Shown one piece after another: positions 53,723 through 61,552 of a stretch of 64,000 nucleotides of DNA. The stretch is from Lentisphaeria bacterium. GTDB taxonomy: Bacteria; Verrucomicrobiota; Lentisphaeria; Victivallales; Victivallaceae. Positions within the stretch are counted from its first letter, which is position 1. Each line of letters starts with the position of its first letter. Location of the stretch: NCBI GenBank assembly GCA_900768515.1, contig CAAGDG010000058.1:14235-78234 (forward strand), read 5' to 3'. Under the pieces are notes generated by a model. It searched no databases and was not told the DNA's origin. It worked only from the letters and a program-made list of their open reading frames with translations. A program made the translations under genes and the position numbers.

Positions 53723-53751
53723 TTGCAATTCGAAACTTAAGAAGATATGTT
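53723..53751 (+). promoter_or_regulatory. probable promoter of the HtrA-like operon
   Basis: TTGCAA (53723-53728) and TATGTT (53746-53751) are 17 bases apart, about 45 bases before the ATG at 53795. Confidence 0.5.
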
Positions 53752-53794
53752 CCCGTCGTGCGCATCGACAACCGACATCGTGAGGAGGAAGAAC

Positions 53795-55168
53795 ATGGGG
53801 AAAGCGTATCTCTGGGGTGCCCTCGCCGTTGCGGTCGCCCTGGGCGGCGGCTGCCGGAACGGCGGATGGCAAAGTTCGGACAACAGCAATTTTCAAGCCG
53901 TGATTTCGCAGGCGGGGGAACGGGTATTTCCGGCGGTGGTTTACATTCGGGTGGTCCGAAGCAACCTGACCGATGGGAAGGCCAGCAACCAGGTGGTTTC
54001 CGGTTCCGGGGTGGTGATTTCGCCACAGGGCGAGGTGCTGACCAACTTCCATGTGATCGATAAGGCGCTGGAGATCCGCTGTCTGCTCAACGACGGATCG
54101 GCCCGAAACGCAACGCTGGTCGGCGCCGATAAGGAGATCGACCTCGCACTGCTTCAGCTCAGCCGGAATCCCGGGGAAGACGAACTGAGGCTTCCCGCCG
54201 CGAAACTCTCCAGAAATAAAACCCTCCGCGAGGGGGATTTCGTGATGGCGATGGGGGCTCCCTGGGGGTTGAACCGATCGGTCTCCATCGGCATCATCTC
54301 CTGCGCCGCCCGCTATCTTCCGGAGAACAGTCAGTATACGCTCTGGTATCAGACTGACGCGGCGATTTCGCCCGGAAACTCCGGCGGCCCCCTGGTCGAC
54401 ACCGCCGGAAATGTGGTTGGACTCAACACGCTCGGGTCCCTGATCGGCGGCAACCTCGGCTTCACGCTTCCGACGCCGACCATCCTCGACGTTCTGCCGC
54501 GGCTGCGGGAGTACGGCCGGGTCAACTGGTCCTGGTTCGGATTTCAGCTGCAGCCGCTGCGGGACTTCGACCGCAACATCTACTTCAACTATTCGGACGG
54601 CGTGATCGTCTCCGACACCGAACCGGGCAGTCCCGCCCGGAAGGCCGGTTTCCTGCCCGATGACCGGATCACCGCCATGAACGGCACGCCGGTTACGGTC
54701 CGGACCGGCGAGGAGATGCCCGGATTCCGGCGGACGCTCGGACTGCTCCCATTCGACGAACCGGTCCGGTTCACCGTAGTCCGCGACGGAAAGGAACAGG
54801 AGATCCCGGTGGCGCCGACTCCCAAAGGCGAGGTCGAGGGCGACGAACTGGCCTGTCCGCGCTGGGGGCTGACCTTCAAAGTGATCAACCGTTTCGACAC
54901 CCCGCAGCACTACTTCCACCGGGAACAGGGGCTCTACGTCTTCGGCGTCGCCTTTCCGGGCAACGCCCAGGACGCCGGAATCGAAACGGATGACATCCTG
55001 ATCGCGGTGAACGGCGAATCGGTCGAAACGATTTCCAAACTCAAAACCATCTACGACCGCGCCGTCGCCGACGTGGAAAATGCGCCGCGGGTCACGCTCT
55101 CGCTGCTCCGGAACGGACAGCTGATTCAGAAAATTTTAGATTTTTCCATTGATTACGACAAGGAATAA
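53795..55168 (+). CDS. HtrA/DegP-like serine protease, lipoprotein form
   Basis: The 457-residue protein has a lipobox LGGGC at residue 20, so it is lipid-anchored. The trypsin-like domain has a full triad: His86 (NFHVID), Asp116 (EIDLALL) and Ser196 (SPGNSGGPL). Two PDZ domains follow (about 265-345 and 370-450). This is the DegP/DegQ layout except for lipid anchoring. It should degrade or refold misfolded envelope proteins. The start is set by GAGGAGGAAG upstream. The next gene, for a related protein without a triad, starts six bases after the stop. Confidence 0.9.
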   Translation: MGKAYLWGALAVAVALGGGCRNGGWQSSDNSNFQAVISQAGERVFPAVVYIRVVRSNLTDGKASNQVVSGSGVVISPQGEVLTNFHVIDKALEIRCLLNDGSARNATLVGADKEIDLALLQLSRNPGEDELRLPAAKLSRNKTLREGDFVMAMGAPWGLNRSVSIGIISCAARYLPENSQYTLWYQTDAAISPGNSGGPLVDTAGNVVGLNTLGSLIGGNLGFTLPTPTILDVLPRLREYGRVNWSWFGFQLQPLRDFDRNIYFNYSDGVIVSDTEPGSPARKAGFLPDDRITAMNGTPVTVRTGEEMPGFRRTLGLLPFDEPVRFTVVRDGKEQEIPVAPTPKGEVEGDELACPRWGLTFKVINRFDTPQHYFHREQGLYVFGVAFPGNAQDAGIETDDILIAVNGESVETISKLKTIYDRAVADVENAPRVTLSLLRNGQLIQKILDFSIDYDKE

Positions 55169-55174
55169 CGCAAC

Positions 55175-57352
55175 ATGAAAATGAAAGACAGAACCCTTCT
55201 ATTCTTTGCCGCCGTCTGCTGCGCCGGCACCCTCGCGGCCGCAGAACCGCCCCCGGGTTCCCCGTCCGGCGGGGAAGACCAGAACCTCGAAACCGGCAAA
55301 CTGGTCGAACTCAACCGGAACCTTCAGGAAAAGCTCTCCTCCTCGCTGGTGGAGGCGGACTACTTTCTCAAGCAGGATGAGACCGGCCAGCGTCCGGAGA
55401 TCCAGATCGGCTACTTATGCCCCTCCTGCAATTCAATGCATTATAATGATACGAGCACCCAGATCGCCAATGAGCGCCCCTGGACAACGCCGGGCTACGC
55501 GATCGCTTCAAATGAATTCATCGCCTCCGACGTCGGACTGCTGCCGGACTGGTACTCCCGGCTGGAAATCCGGTTCGGCGCCAAAAGTTACCCGGCCGCC
55601 GTCGTCGGCCACTACCCGGAGCGCCGCTGCGTGCTGATCCGGACCGAGCAGCCGGTTCCCGGCATCCGGCCGCTTCAGTTCCAGCCGGAGTGGAAAGGAA
55701 AACTCTTCGCCTTTTTCACCGCCGATGAAGACGGGGTGCGGCTGGCCGGCACCATCCCCTACTCGCCGACCCGGATCGAACGGCAGATTTCCACCGGAAA
55801 AGAGTGGCTGAAGACTCCGCCAAACTCCCTCCTGGTCACCCCCGAAGGCACCGTGGTCGCCCTGTCGATGACCGACCTGCTTCCGTTCGGGGCGGAGCTG
55901 TTCCAGCCCCCCTCCCGGTGGAAGTTCGTTCCGGAAGAAAAATGGAACGCACAGCTGACAGCACTGGAAAAAATGTTGAAGGAAAACTTCTTCGCGGCCA
56001 CCGTCCGCTTCTCAGTCGAGGCCCGAAAAGCGCGGCTCTACCAGATCGAAGAGCAGCGGCGCGAGGCCGACGCGGTGGCAATGCGGCTTCCTGACGGAAA
56101 CGTGTTCATCAACCTGCTGCTTTCCCCCACGGAAACCGCCCGGATCAACCGGATCATCCTCCAGGTCGGAGACAAAACGGTCACGGCAAAATTCGTCGGC
56201 TCCCTGCCCCGGTTCGGCGGGTTTGTGGCAAAGCCGGAGTCGCCGCTGCCGGGAAAAGGGATCGAGATTTCCAAGGAAGACATCACGACATTCCGGAAGC
56301 AGTCGATCCCGACCGCTTCGATCCGGGTGTTCGGCCGGCGGCTCGACCTCCGGGTGATTCCGGAGTGGCTGGACCAGTTTGAACACGGATTCCGCAATAC
56401 CGTCTTCCCATCGATTCCGCGCGGAGACAGTTCCTACCTCTTCTCTCCGGACGGGCGGCTGCTGGCGCTGCCCCTCGCCCGCCGGACACTCGAACGGCAA
56501 TACGGAAACGGAAATTTCGGAACCGAAAATGCACAGCTGTTGGCCGGAGAACTGCAGAATTTCGATCCCGACAACATCCCCCGCGCGCCCGGCGCCGGGA
56601 ACGCCTGGCTCGGCGTCGATTTCCAGAAACTGGATGAGAACCTGGCCCGCGCCAACCGGGTTTCGGAATTCACCCGGAACGGAGAGTGCGGACTTCTGGT
56701 GACCCGTGTGCTGCCGGACTCCCCGGCGGCGAAGGCCGGCGTCAAAGTCGGAGACATCCTGCTCGGAATCCAGCTCCCCGGACAAATGCTGAACCTCTTC
56801 GAAGGCTATGAATTCGAAGAGGAAAACATGCCGTTCCCCTGGGCGCAGTACGACCAGATTCCGGCGGAATACTACGACGAAATCCCCACCCCGTGGAAAG
56901 GACTCGACAATGCGCTGAATCAGCGGTTCTCCCAGGCCGGCATCGGCCGAAAAATCAAACTTTCCGTGATTTCCGGCGGCAAAGTGGGGCAGCGGGACCT
57001 GACCGTGAGCGCCGCCCCTGAAAACTTCGACACCACGAAAAAGTTCAACGACGCCGCGCTGGGACTCTCGGTGGCGAACCTGACCTTCGAGGTCCGGGAT
57101 TACTTCAAGCTCAAGCCGGAGGAGAACGGCGTGGTGATCTCCCGCGTCCGTCCCGGAGAGCGCGCCGCGGTCGCCGGACTGAAACCCTACGAAATCATCC
57201 TGAGCGTCAACGACACTCCGGTAAAGAACATCGAGGAGTTTCAAAAGCTGACCCGGAACGGCGGAGAACTCAAATTCACCGTCCGCCGGTTCAACAAGAA
57301 CCGGATCGTCACCATTACCGGGGAGCCCCGGAACAGCGCGGCGAAAAAATAG
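55175..57352 (+). CDS. exported PDZ protein with degenerate protease-like region
   Basis: The 725-residue protein has a signal peptide (MKMKDRTLLFFAAVCCAGTLAAA). Two beta-rich halves (about 60-270 and 290-440) have the general look of trypsin-like barrels, but no His-Asp-Ser triad or GNSGGP motif is found. A CPSC motif lies near 82-85. Two PDZ-like domains end the protein (about 475-610, GLLVTRVLPDSPAAKAGVKVGDIL, and 630-720, GVVISRVRPGERAAVAGLKPYEII). It probably binds protein C-termini and works with the active HtrA protein encoded six bases upstream. The adaptor role is inference. AAGGAA lies over the preceding stop. Confidence 0.75.
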   Translation: MKMKDRTLLFFAAVCCAGTLAAAEPPPGSPSGGEDQNLETGKLVELNRNLQEKLSSSLVEADYFLKQDETGQRPEIQIGYLCPSCNSMHYNDTSTQIANERPWTTPGYAIASNEFIASDVGLLPDWYSRLEIRFGAKSYPAAVVGHYPERRCVLIRTEQPVPGIRPLQFQPEWKGKLFAFFTADEDGVRLAGTIPYSPTRIERQISTGKEWLKTPPNSLLVTPEGTVVALSMTDLLPFGAELFQPPSRWKFVPEEKWNAQLTALEKMLKENFFAATVRFSVEARKARLYQIEEQRREADAVAMRLPDGNVFINLLLSPTETARINRIILQVGDKTVTAKFVGSLPRFGGFVAKPESPLPGKGIEISKEDITTFRKQSIPTASIRVFGRRLDLRVIPEWLDQFEHGFRNTVFPSIPRGDSSYLFSPDGRLLALPLARRTLERQYGNGNFGTENAQLLAGELQNFDPDNIPRAPGAGNAWLGVDFQKLDENLARANRVSEFTRNGECGLLVTRVLPDSPAAKAGVKVGDILLGIQLPGQMLNLFEGYEFEEENMPFPWAQYDQIPAEYYDEIPTPWKGLDNALNQRFSQAGIGRKIKLSVISGGKVGQRDLTVSAAPENFDTTKKFNDAALGLSVANLTFEVRDYFKLKPEENGVVISRVRPGERAAVAGLKPYEIILSVNDTPVKNIEEFQKLTRNGGELKFTVRRFNKNRIVTITGEPRNSAAKK

Positions 57353-57382
57353 TCCCGCGACACTGAAAATCAAAAGAAAAGA

Positions 57383-57419
57383 GGGACGCGACCCACCCGG
57401 CCGCGTCCCCCCCTTTTTT
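57383..57419 (+). terminator. terminator of the HtrA-like operon
   Basis: An 8-bp stem (GGGACGCG 57383-57390 with CGCGTCCC 57402-57409) is followed by CCCC and six T residues. Confidence 0.85.
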
Positions 57420-57472
57420 CTTCCTGCTCCCCGATCGAAATCTCTGAGGGAAACAGCCTCCCCGACTCTCTT

Positions 57473-58282
57473 TCAACAGAAACGCCGGAGAAATTCCAGA
57501 CTGCGGCGCAGCCCCTCCTCAACATCCTCCGGCACCTCGTATTCAATCAGGGCCGGGCCGCGGTAGTCGCGCAGCGTCTCCATCAGCAACGGCCAGTCGA
57601 GCCGCCCCTCTCCGCAGGCGGCCGGGACAACACCCCCCGGTACACTCCGGAAATCTTTGAGATGCACATACCGGACCGCGTCGCGGAACCGGGTGTAGAA
57701 CGCGACCGGATCGGTCGCTCCCGCCGCCGCGAAATTGGCCGGATCGTAATTGATCGAAACCCCGGTTTTCAGAATCTCCGGCCAGGTGTCGATCCGGGTG
57801 GTGACGCTGGCGAAGTGAACCAGAGCCGAACCGTTGGCGGTTACCCCGCCATGCGTCTCCACCGCCAGCGTGATGCCGCGCTCCGCCGCATGGCGCGCGG
57901 CGGAGCGGAGCGCGTCGAGCATCCGGTCGAACCGGGGACCGTAAACCACGCTGTCGGAAGCAAAGCCGGCGAAGATCCGCAGCAGCTTCACGTCAAGCTT
58001 CGCGGCGATCTCGATCACGCGCCGGACCTTCGCCAGCTGCGCGTCGACGTCGTCGCCGGTAAAATCGTTGCCGGTACAGGCGCAGTCACGCCGGATTCCG
58101 AAGCGGTCGAAGAGATCGCGCACCGCGCGAATCCGCGCATCGTCGGCATCGAGCTGGAGAAAATCCCGGTCGTATCCGGCGATGCTGAGTTCCAGCAGGG
58201 GAACTCCCATCGCAGCGGTGATCGCGAGCTGCTGTTCGAGCGGCGTTTCGCGCAACCCCCAGGCGGCGTTTCCCAGTTCCAT
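57473..58282 (-). CDS. sugar phosphate isomerase/epimerase-type TIM barrel protein
   Basis: The 269-residue protein belongs to the xylose-isomerase-like/AP-endonuclease-2 superfamily. Metal-ligand positions are recognisable in VETHGG (142-147), NYDPANF, HLKDF and IEYEVPED. Members include sugar and inositol isomerases and epimerases. ATG 58282 is chosen because GGAGG lies eight bases upstream; it overlaps the TGA stop of the dehydrogenase gene (TGATG), so the two are coupled. Together they look like a two-step sugar oxidation and isomerisation route; the substrate is unknown. Confidence 0.85.
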   Translation of the reverse strand: MELGNAAWGLRETPLEQQLAITAAMGVPLLELSIAGYDRDFLQLDADDARIRAVRDLFDRFGIRRDCACTGNDFTGDDVDAQLAKVRRVIEIAAKLDVKLLRIFAGFASDSVVYGPRFDRMLDALRSAARHAAERGITLAVETHGGVTANGSALVHFASVTTRIDTWPEILKTGVSINYDPANFAAAGATDPVAFYTRFRDAVRYVHLKDFRSVPGGVVPAACGEGRLDWPLLMETLRDYRGPALIEYEVPEDVEEGLRRSLEFLRRFC

Positions 58283-59322
58283 CACAAATCCCTCCAGTCA
58301 AACAGAATCTTGAAAACGTCAACTCCGTGGCGGCTCTGGTACTCGAACGCCTCCTTCGCCTTCCCCGCCGGCCAGACTTCGATCGGCAGATGGCGGGTCA
58401 CGAATTTTCCTTCGCTCATCCATTTCAGGATCTGCGGTTTGCCGCTCCACTTGATCGCGCAGGTCATCGACATGTTCACGTTTTTGACGAACCAGCGGTG
58501 GTAGTGGTCAAACACCAGTTTTTCGGGATAATCTCCGTTGAGGTGGATGTGTCCCGGTTCGTCGTCGTCCCCCCAGCCGCCGTCTTTGATGTACCGGTGG
58601 AGAATCCCGGGCACCGCGGGGTTGCCGGAGCACTCGATGATTTTATCCGCCTTCCGCCCTCCGGTGATCTCCAGAAGCTGACGGATCCCCTCCGGACCGA
58701 AGGGAAGCACGTGGTCGGCGTACTTCTCCGCAATCGCCCGGCGGAACGAATTCGGTTCGACCACGATCACGGTGATGCCGGGGCACTTGATCTTCAGAAT
58801 CTGCACCGCGCTCAATCCGACCATGCCGGCGCCGAACACCACCACAAAATCGGTCGGACGCAGATGAAACCGCTCGATTCCCTTCAACGGGACGCAGGCG
58901 AGATAGGCCAGCACCGCGTCGGTATCCGAAACGTTGTCCGGCACCTTGCAGAAGGGATCCCCGGCACCGCCGGCGTTGGCGGAATCCTTGTGGACCAGCA
59001 GCGTCCCGCCGCCCCAGGCGGAACAGCAGTCCAGGTATTTCCGGCACTCGTTGATCATCACCCGGTCGCCCTTGTGCAGTCCGGGGGCGTAGGCCCCCTC
59101 TTCGACGATCACCCCCATGTTCTCATAGCCGGGAACCAGCGGATAATAACACTGTTCCGGATGCTGCATCCCGTGGTAGGTCTTCATGTCGGTTCCGGTG
59201 CTGATCGCACTGAACATGGTTTTCGCAACCACCGTATCCTCCCGTTTCGGGGTCAGCGTCACCTCGCGAAACGCCGCCTCGCCCGGACGTTCAATCACCG
59301 TTGCCATCGTCTTGACCATCAT
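58282..59322 (-). CDS. zinc-type medium-chain alcohol/polyol dehydrogenase
   Basis: The 346-residue MDR-superfamily enzyme has the GroES-like N-domain (VVAKTMFSAISTGTDMKTYHG, VPGYENMGVIVE, GDRVMI) and a Rossmann domain with VVFGAGMVGLSAVQ (about 161-174). The classical structural-zinc Cys quartet is absent; C93, C98 and C99 lie near it. The usual catalytic Cys position reads 'AISTGT', as in the bacteriochlorophyllide/sorbitol-like branch without a catalytic zinc Cys. It is translated with the downstream isomerase. GGAGG precedes the ATG pair at 59322/59319. Confidence 0.85.
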   Translation of the reverse strand: MMVKTMATVIERPGEAAFREVTLTPKREDTVVAKTMFSAISTGTDMKTYHGMQHPEQCYYPLVPGYENMGVIVEEGAYAPGLHKGDRVMINECRKYLDCCSAWGGGTLLVHKDSANAGGAGDPFCKVPDNVSDTDAVLAYLACVPLKGIERFHLRPTDFVVVFGAGMVGLSAVQILKIKCPGITVIVVEPNSFRRAIAEKYADHVLPFGPEGIRQLLEITGGRKADKIIECSGNPAVPGILHRYIKDGGWGDDDEPGHIHLNGDYPEKLVFDHYHRWFVKNVNMSMTCAIKWSGKPQILKWMSEGKFVTRHLPIEVWPAGKAKEAFEYQSRHGVDVFKILFDWRDL

Positions 59323-59371
59323 CGCACCTCCGAAATCGTAAACAAAGGAAAATGGTTTTTATATGGTTATA

Positions 59372-59399
59372 ATTATACCACAAAAAACCGAGGAATCAA
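59372..59399 (-). promoter_or_regulatory. promoter of the dehydrogenase-isomerase operon
   Basis: On the minus strand TTGATT (59399-59394) and a perfect TATAAT (59377-59372) are 16 bases apart. The -10 lies inside the palindrome TATAATTATA flanked by GG and CC, a possible operator. Confidence 0.65.
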
Positions 59400-59421
59400 G
59401 CGGCATCACCGGAAATTTTCA

Positions 59422-60384
59422 TCATAAACCGTAAAGCCAGGCGCAGTGGCGACAGAGCGGATTGTGTCCGGCGGCAATTTCGCGGCGGAACCGCTGCGAC
59501 CGTTCGTTTCCGAAGAGTTCCAGAAGGGGCCGGGCGCAGACGTTCCCGGCCGAAAACCCGTAGAAGTCCGTGCAGAACAGCATCTCCCCGTCATACCGGA
59601 TGTGGCAGCGCGACCAGGGCGCCGGACAGACCGCCGGAACTCCGCTGCAGTGCTCGTGAAGCCGGACCCGGACCGGAACCGGATAGGTGATCGAACGAAT
59701 CGCCTCACACTGGCGACGGAGCATTTCCATGTAACCGGCGTCCTCCTCCCGCACCCAGGTGAGAATCCCGGGATCGTCGGAGTCGAACTCGCGGCGAAGC
59801 CAGGCGCGATACTCCTTCGCCTCGTGGCCGGAACAATACATCAGCTCCTGCAGCACGATTTCATCCGGCTTGAGCGGAGCCAGTTCGAAAGGAAGCTCCG
59901 CCATCCGTCCGACCGTCTCGTCGGCGACTGTGGTCAGAAACACCAGACGTCCGCGCCGTCCGGCAAGCAGCGGCAGGTTCGCGGCGACCCGGTCGAACAC
60001 CCCCTTCCCCCGGATGCGGTCGTGGTCCGCCCTCCCCCCGTCCAGCGAAATGTGAATCGTTTCGAAACAGCGCCGGAGCACCTCGACATGACGGTCGATC
60101 AAAGTGCCGTTGGTGACAATCGAAAGGCGGAACCCCCGGCGGAACAGCTCCGCAGATAATTCATCAAATCCCTCGTAAACAAGCGGTTCCCCTCCCCACA
60201 GCATCAGTTTTGGCAACACCGGCAGAGCGGCAAGCTGATCGGCAAACCCGAGCCAGGTCTCCGGCGGAAGTTCCCGCCGGCGGCTTCCGTCGAACATGCC
60301 GTTCTGCTGGCCGCAGAAGATACAGCGCAGGTTGCAACGTCCGGTCAATTGAAAGTGCGCTTCGGAAATGTCGCAGCCTTCCAC
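59422..60384 (-). CDS. radical SAM protein with extra C-terminal cysteines
   Basis: The 320-residue protein has the radical SAM Cx3Cx2C motif CNLRCIFC (Cys17, Cys21, Cys24), LMLWGGEPLVYEGFDEL, and IVTNGTLID. The C-terminal part has more cysteines (HEHCSGVPAVCPAPWSRC, FCTDFYGF, NPLCRHC), as in SPASM/twitch-type auxiliary-cluster proteins that mature peptides or enzymes such as sulfatases. No peptide or sulfatase substrate gene is seen nearby. It starts at GTG 60384 with GGAGGGG upstream. It diverges from the GntR/LacI-type regulator. Confidence 0.85.
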   Translation of the reverse strand: MEGCDISEAHFQLTGRCNLRCIFCGQQNGMFDGSRRRELPPETWLGFADQLAALPVLPKLMLWGGEPLVYEGFDELSAELFRRGFRLSIVTNGTLIDRHVEVLRRCFETIHISLDGGRADHDRIRGKGVFDRVAANLPLLAGRRGRLVFLTTVADETVGRMAELPFELAPLKPDEIVLQELMYCSGHEAKEYRAWLRREFDSDDPGILTWVREEDAGYMEMLRRQCEAIRSITYPVPVRVRLHEHCSGVPAVCPAPWSRCHIRYDGEMLFCTDFYGFSAGNVCARPLLELFGNERSQRFRREIAAGHNPLCRHCAWLYGL

Positions 60385-60416
60385 TTGAAAATCCCCTCCG
60401 GCAAGTGTAACTTATA

Positions 60417-60444
60417 TTGATTACGATATTACCATGGGAATAAT
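60417..60444 (+). promoter_or_regulatory. promoter and near-palindromic operator of the GntR/LacI-type regulator
   Basis: TTGATT (60417-60422) and AATAAT (60439-60444) are 16 bases apart. A near-perfect 16-bp palindrome, TATTACCATGGGAATA (60427-60442), covers the spacer and -10, so binding there would repress. It lies between the regulator and the divergent radical SAM gene. Confidence 0.55.
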
Positions 60445-60487
60445 AGAGCCGTTTTCCTGAAAAAATCAAGGCAATCCATCCAAAATA

Positions 60488-61540
60488 ATGATCGACTACA
60501 AACAACCCCGGATTATCGAAGAGTTGCGCAACCGCATCCTCGACGGAACCTATACCGCCCAGCTCCCCACCACCGCCGAACTCGCCGCTGAATTCGGTGT
60601 GAACATCAAAACCATGGGAAAGGCGATCGGTCATCTGGTGGAGGAAGGACGGCTGGAACGGCGCAAACGGTGCGGCACCCGGGTCAAAACAGTGCCGGCA
60701 GCCGAAAAAAGCCGGCTGATCGAGGTGGTTTTCGAGGGGTTCACCACCATCTTCACCCACCCCTTCTGGCGCGACATCTGGGGAGGACTGGTAGAAAAAC
60801 TCGCAGAATCGGGCTACCGGCCGGTGCTGACCATGCTCACCTCCTCCGATCCGGCCACCGGCCTGCTCGAATGCGACCGGGTGGAACTCTTCGAATCTGC
60901 GGCGAAAGTGGTGCTCGGCATCGGAGAAGAACGGCTGCTGCGCCTGGTCCGTGAAAGCCGGGTTCCCTTCATCACCGCCTGCGACCCGCTCGGAAATGAG
61001 CCGGAAACGCCGCAGGTGACGTTCGATTTCGCTCCCGGCATCGCGGCGGCAATCGATTTTCTCCACGACCGAAACTGCCGGCGGATCGCCTTCATCGGGC
61101 AGACCCGCAGCTACGTGAACATCCACCTGATCGGAAAATTCAACTGCTATCTGCAGTCACTGCAACGCTACGAGAAAATCAATCCGGATCTGATCGAAGA
61201 CGCCCGCCCCCTCGCCGAATTCGGAGCGCCGGCAATGGCCGCCATTCTCGACCGGAGCCGGCCGGACGCCGTCCTGGTCGCCTACGACCACCTGGTGCCG
61301 GGCGTGCTCGAAGAACTCAAACGCCGCCGGACGCCGCTGCCGGTGATCGGCTGCGACGGCCTTCCCCTGCCGGAAATGGAACGGACCGCCGGAACCGTCT
61401 GGGCGCCCCGCCGACGCTGCGGAGAGGCGGCGGCCGAACTGCTGCTGCGCGCGCTCCACGACCATTCGCCGGTTCCGTCTCTGCACCTGCCCACGGAATT
61501 CCGGCCGCGGGAGTCGTTTTTCCACGCCTCCCGCGGCTGA
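60488..61540 (+). CDS. GntR-type HTH regulator with LacI-like sugar-binding domain
   Basis: The 350-residue regulator has an N-terminal GntR winged helix (IIEELRNRILDGTYTAQLPTTAELAAEFGVNIKTMGKAIGHL, read in two parts at about 9-50) followed by a periplasmic-binding-like effector domain (about 75-345; 'RRIAFIGQ', 'PDAVLVAYDHLVPGVLEEL', 'PLPVIGCDGL'). This GntR/LacI combination is seen in AraR-type sugar repressors. It probably represses the divergent radical SAM gene, its own gene or the neighbouring GH42. The ligand is unknown. The ribosome site is weak. Confidence 0.88.
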   Translation: MIDYKQPRIIEELRNRILDGTYTAQLPTTAELAAEFGVNIKTMGKAIGHLVEEGRLERRKRCGTRVKTVPAAEKSRLIEVVFEGFTTIFTHPFWRDIWGGLVEKLAESGYRPVLTMLTSSDPATGLLECDRVELFESAAKVVLGIGEERLLRLVRESRVPFITACDPLGNEPETPQVTFDFAPGIAAAIDFLHDRNCRRIAFIGQTRSYVNIHLIGKFNCYLQSLQRYEKINPDLIEDARPLAEFGAPAMAAILDRSRPDAVLVAYDHLVPGVLEELKRRRTPLPVIGCDGLPLPEMERTAGTVWAPRRRCGEAAAELLLRALHDHSPVPSLHLPTEFRPRESFFHASRG

Positions 61541-61552
61541 GCGGAAGATGGT

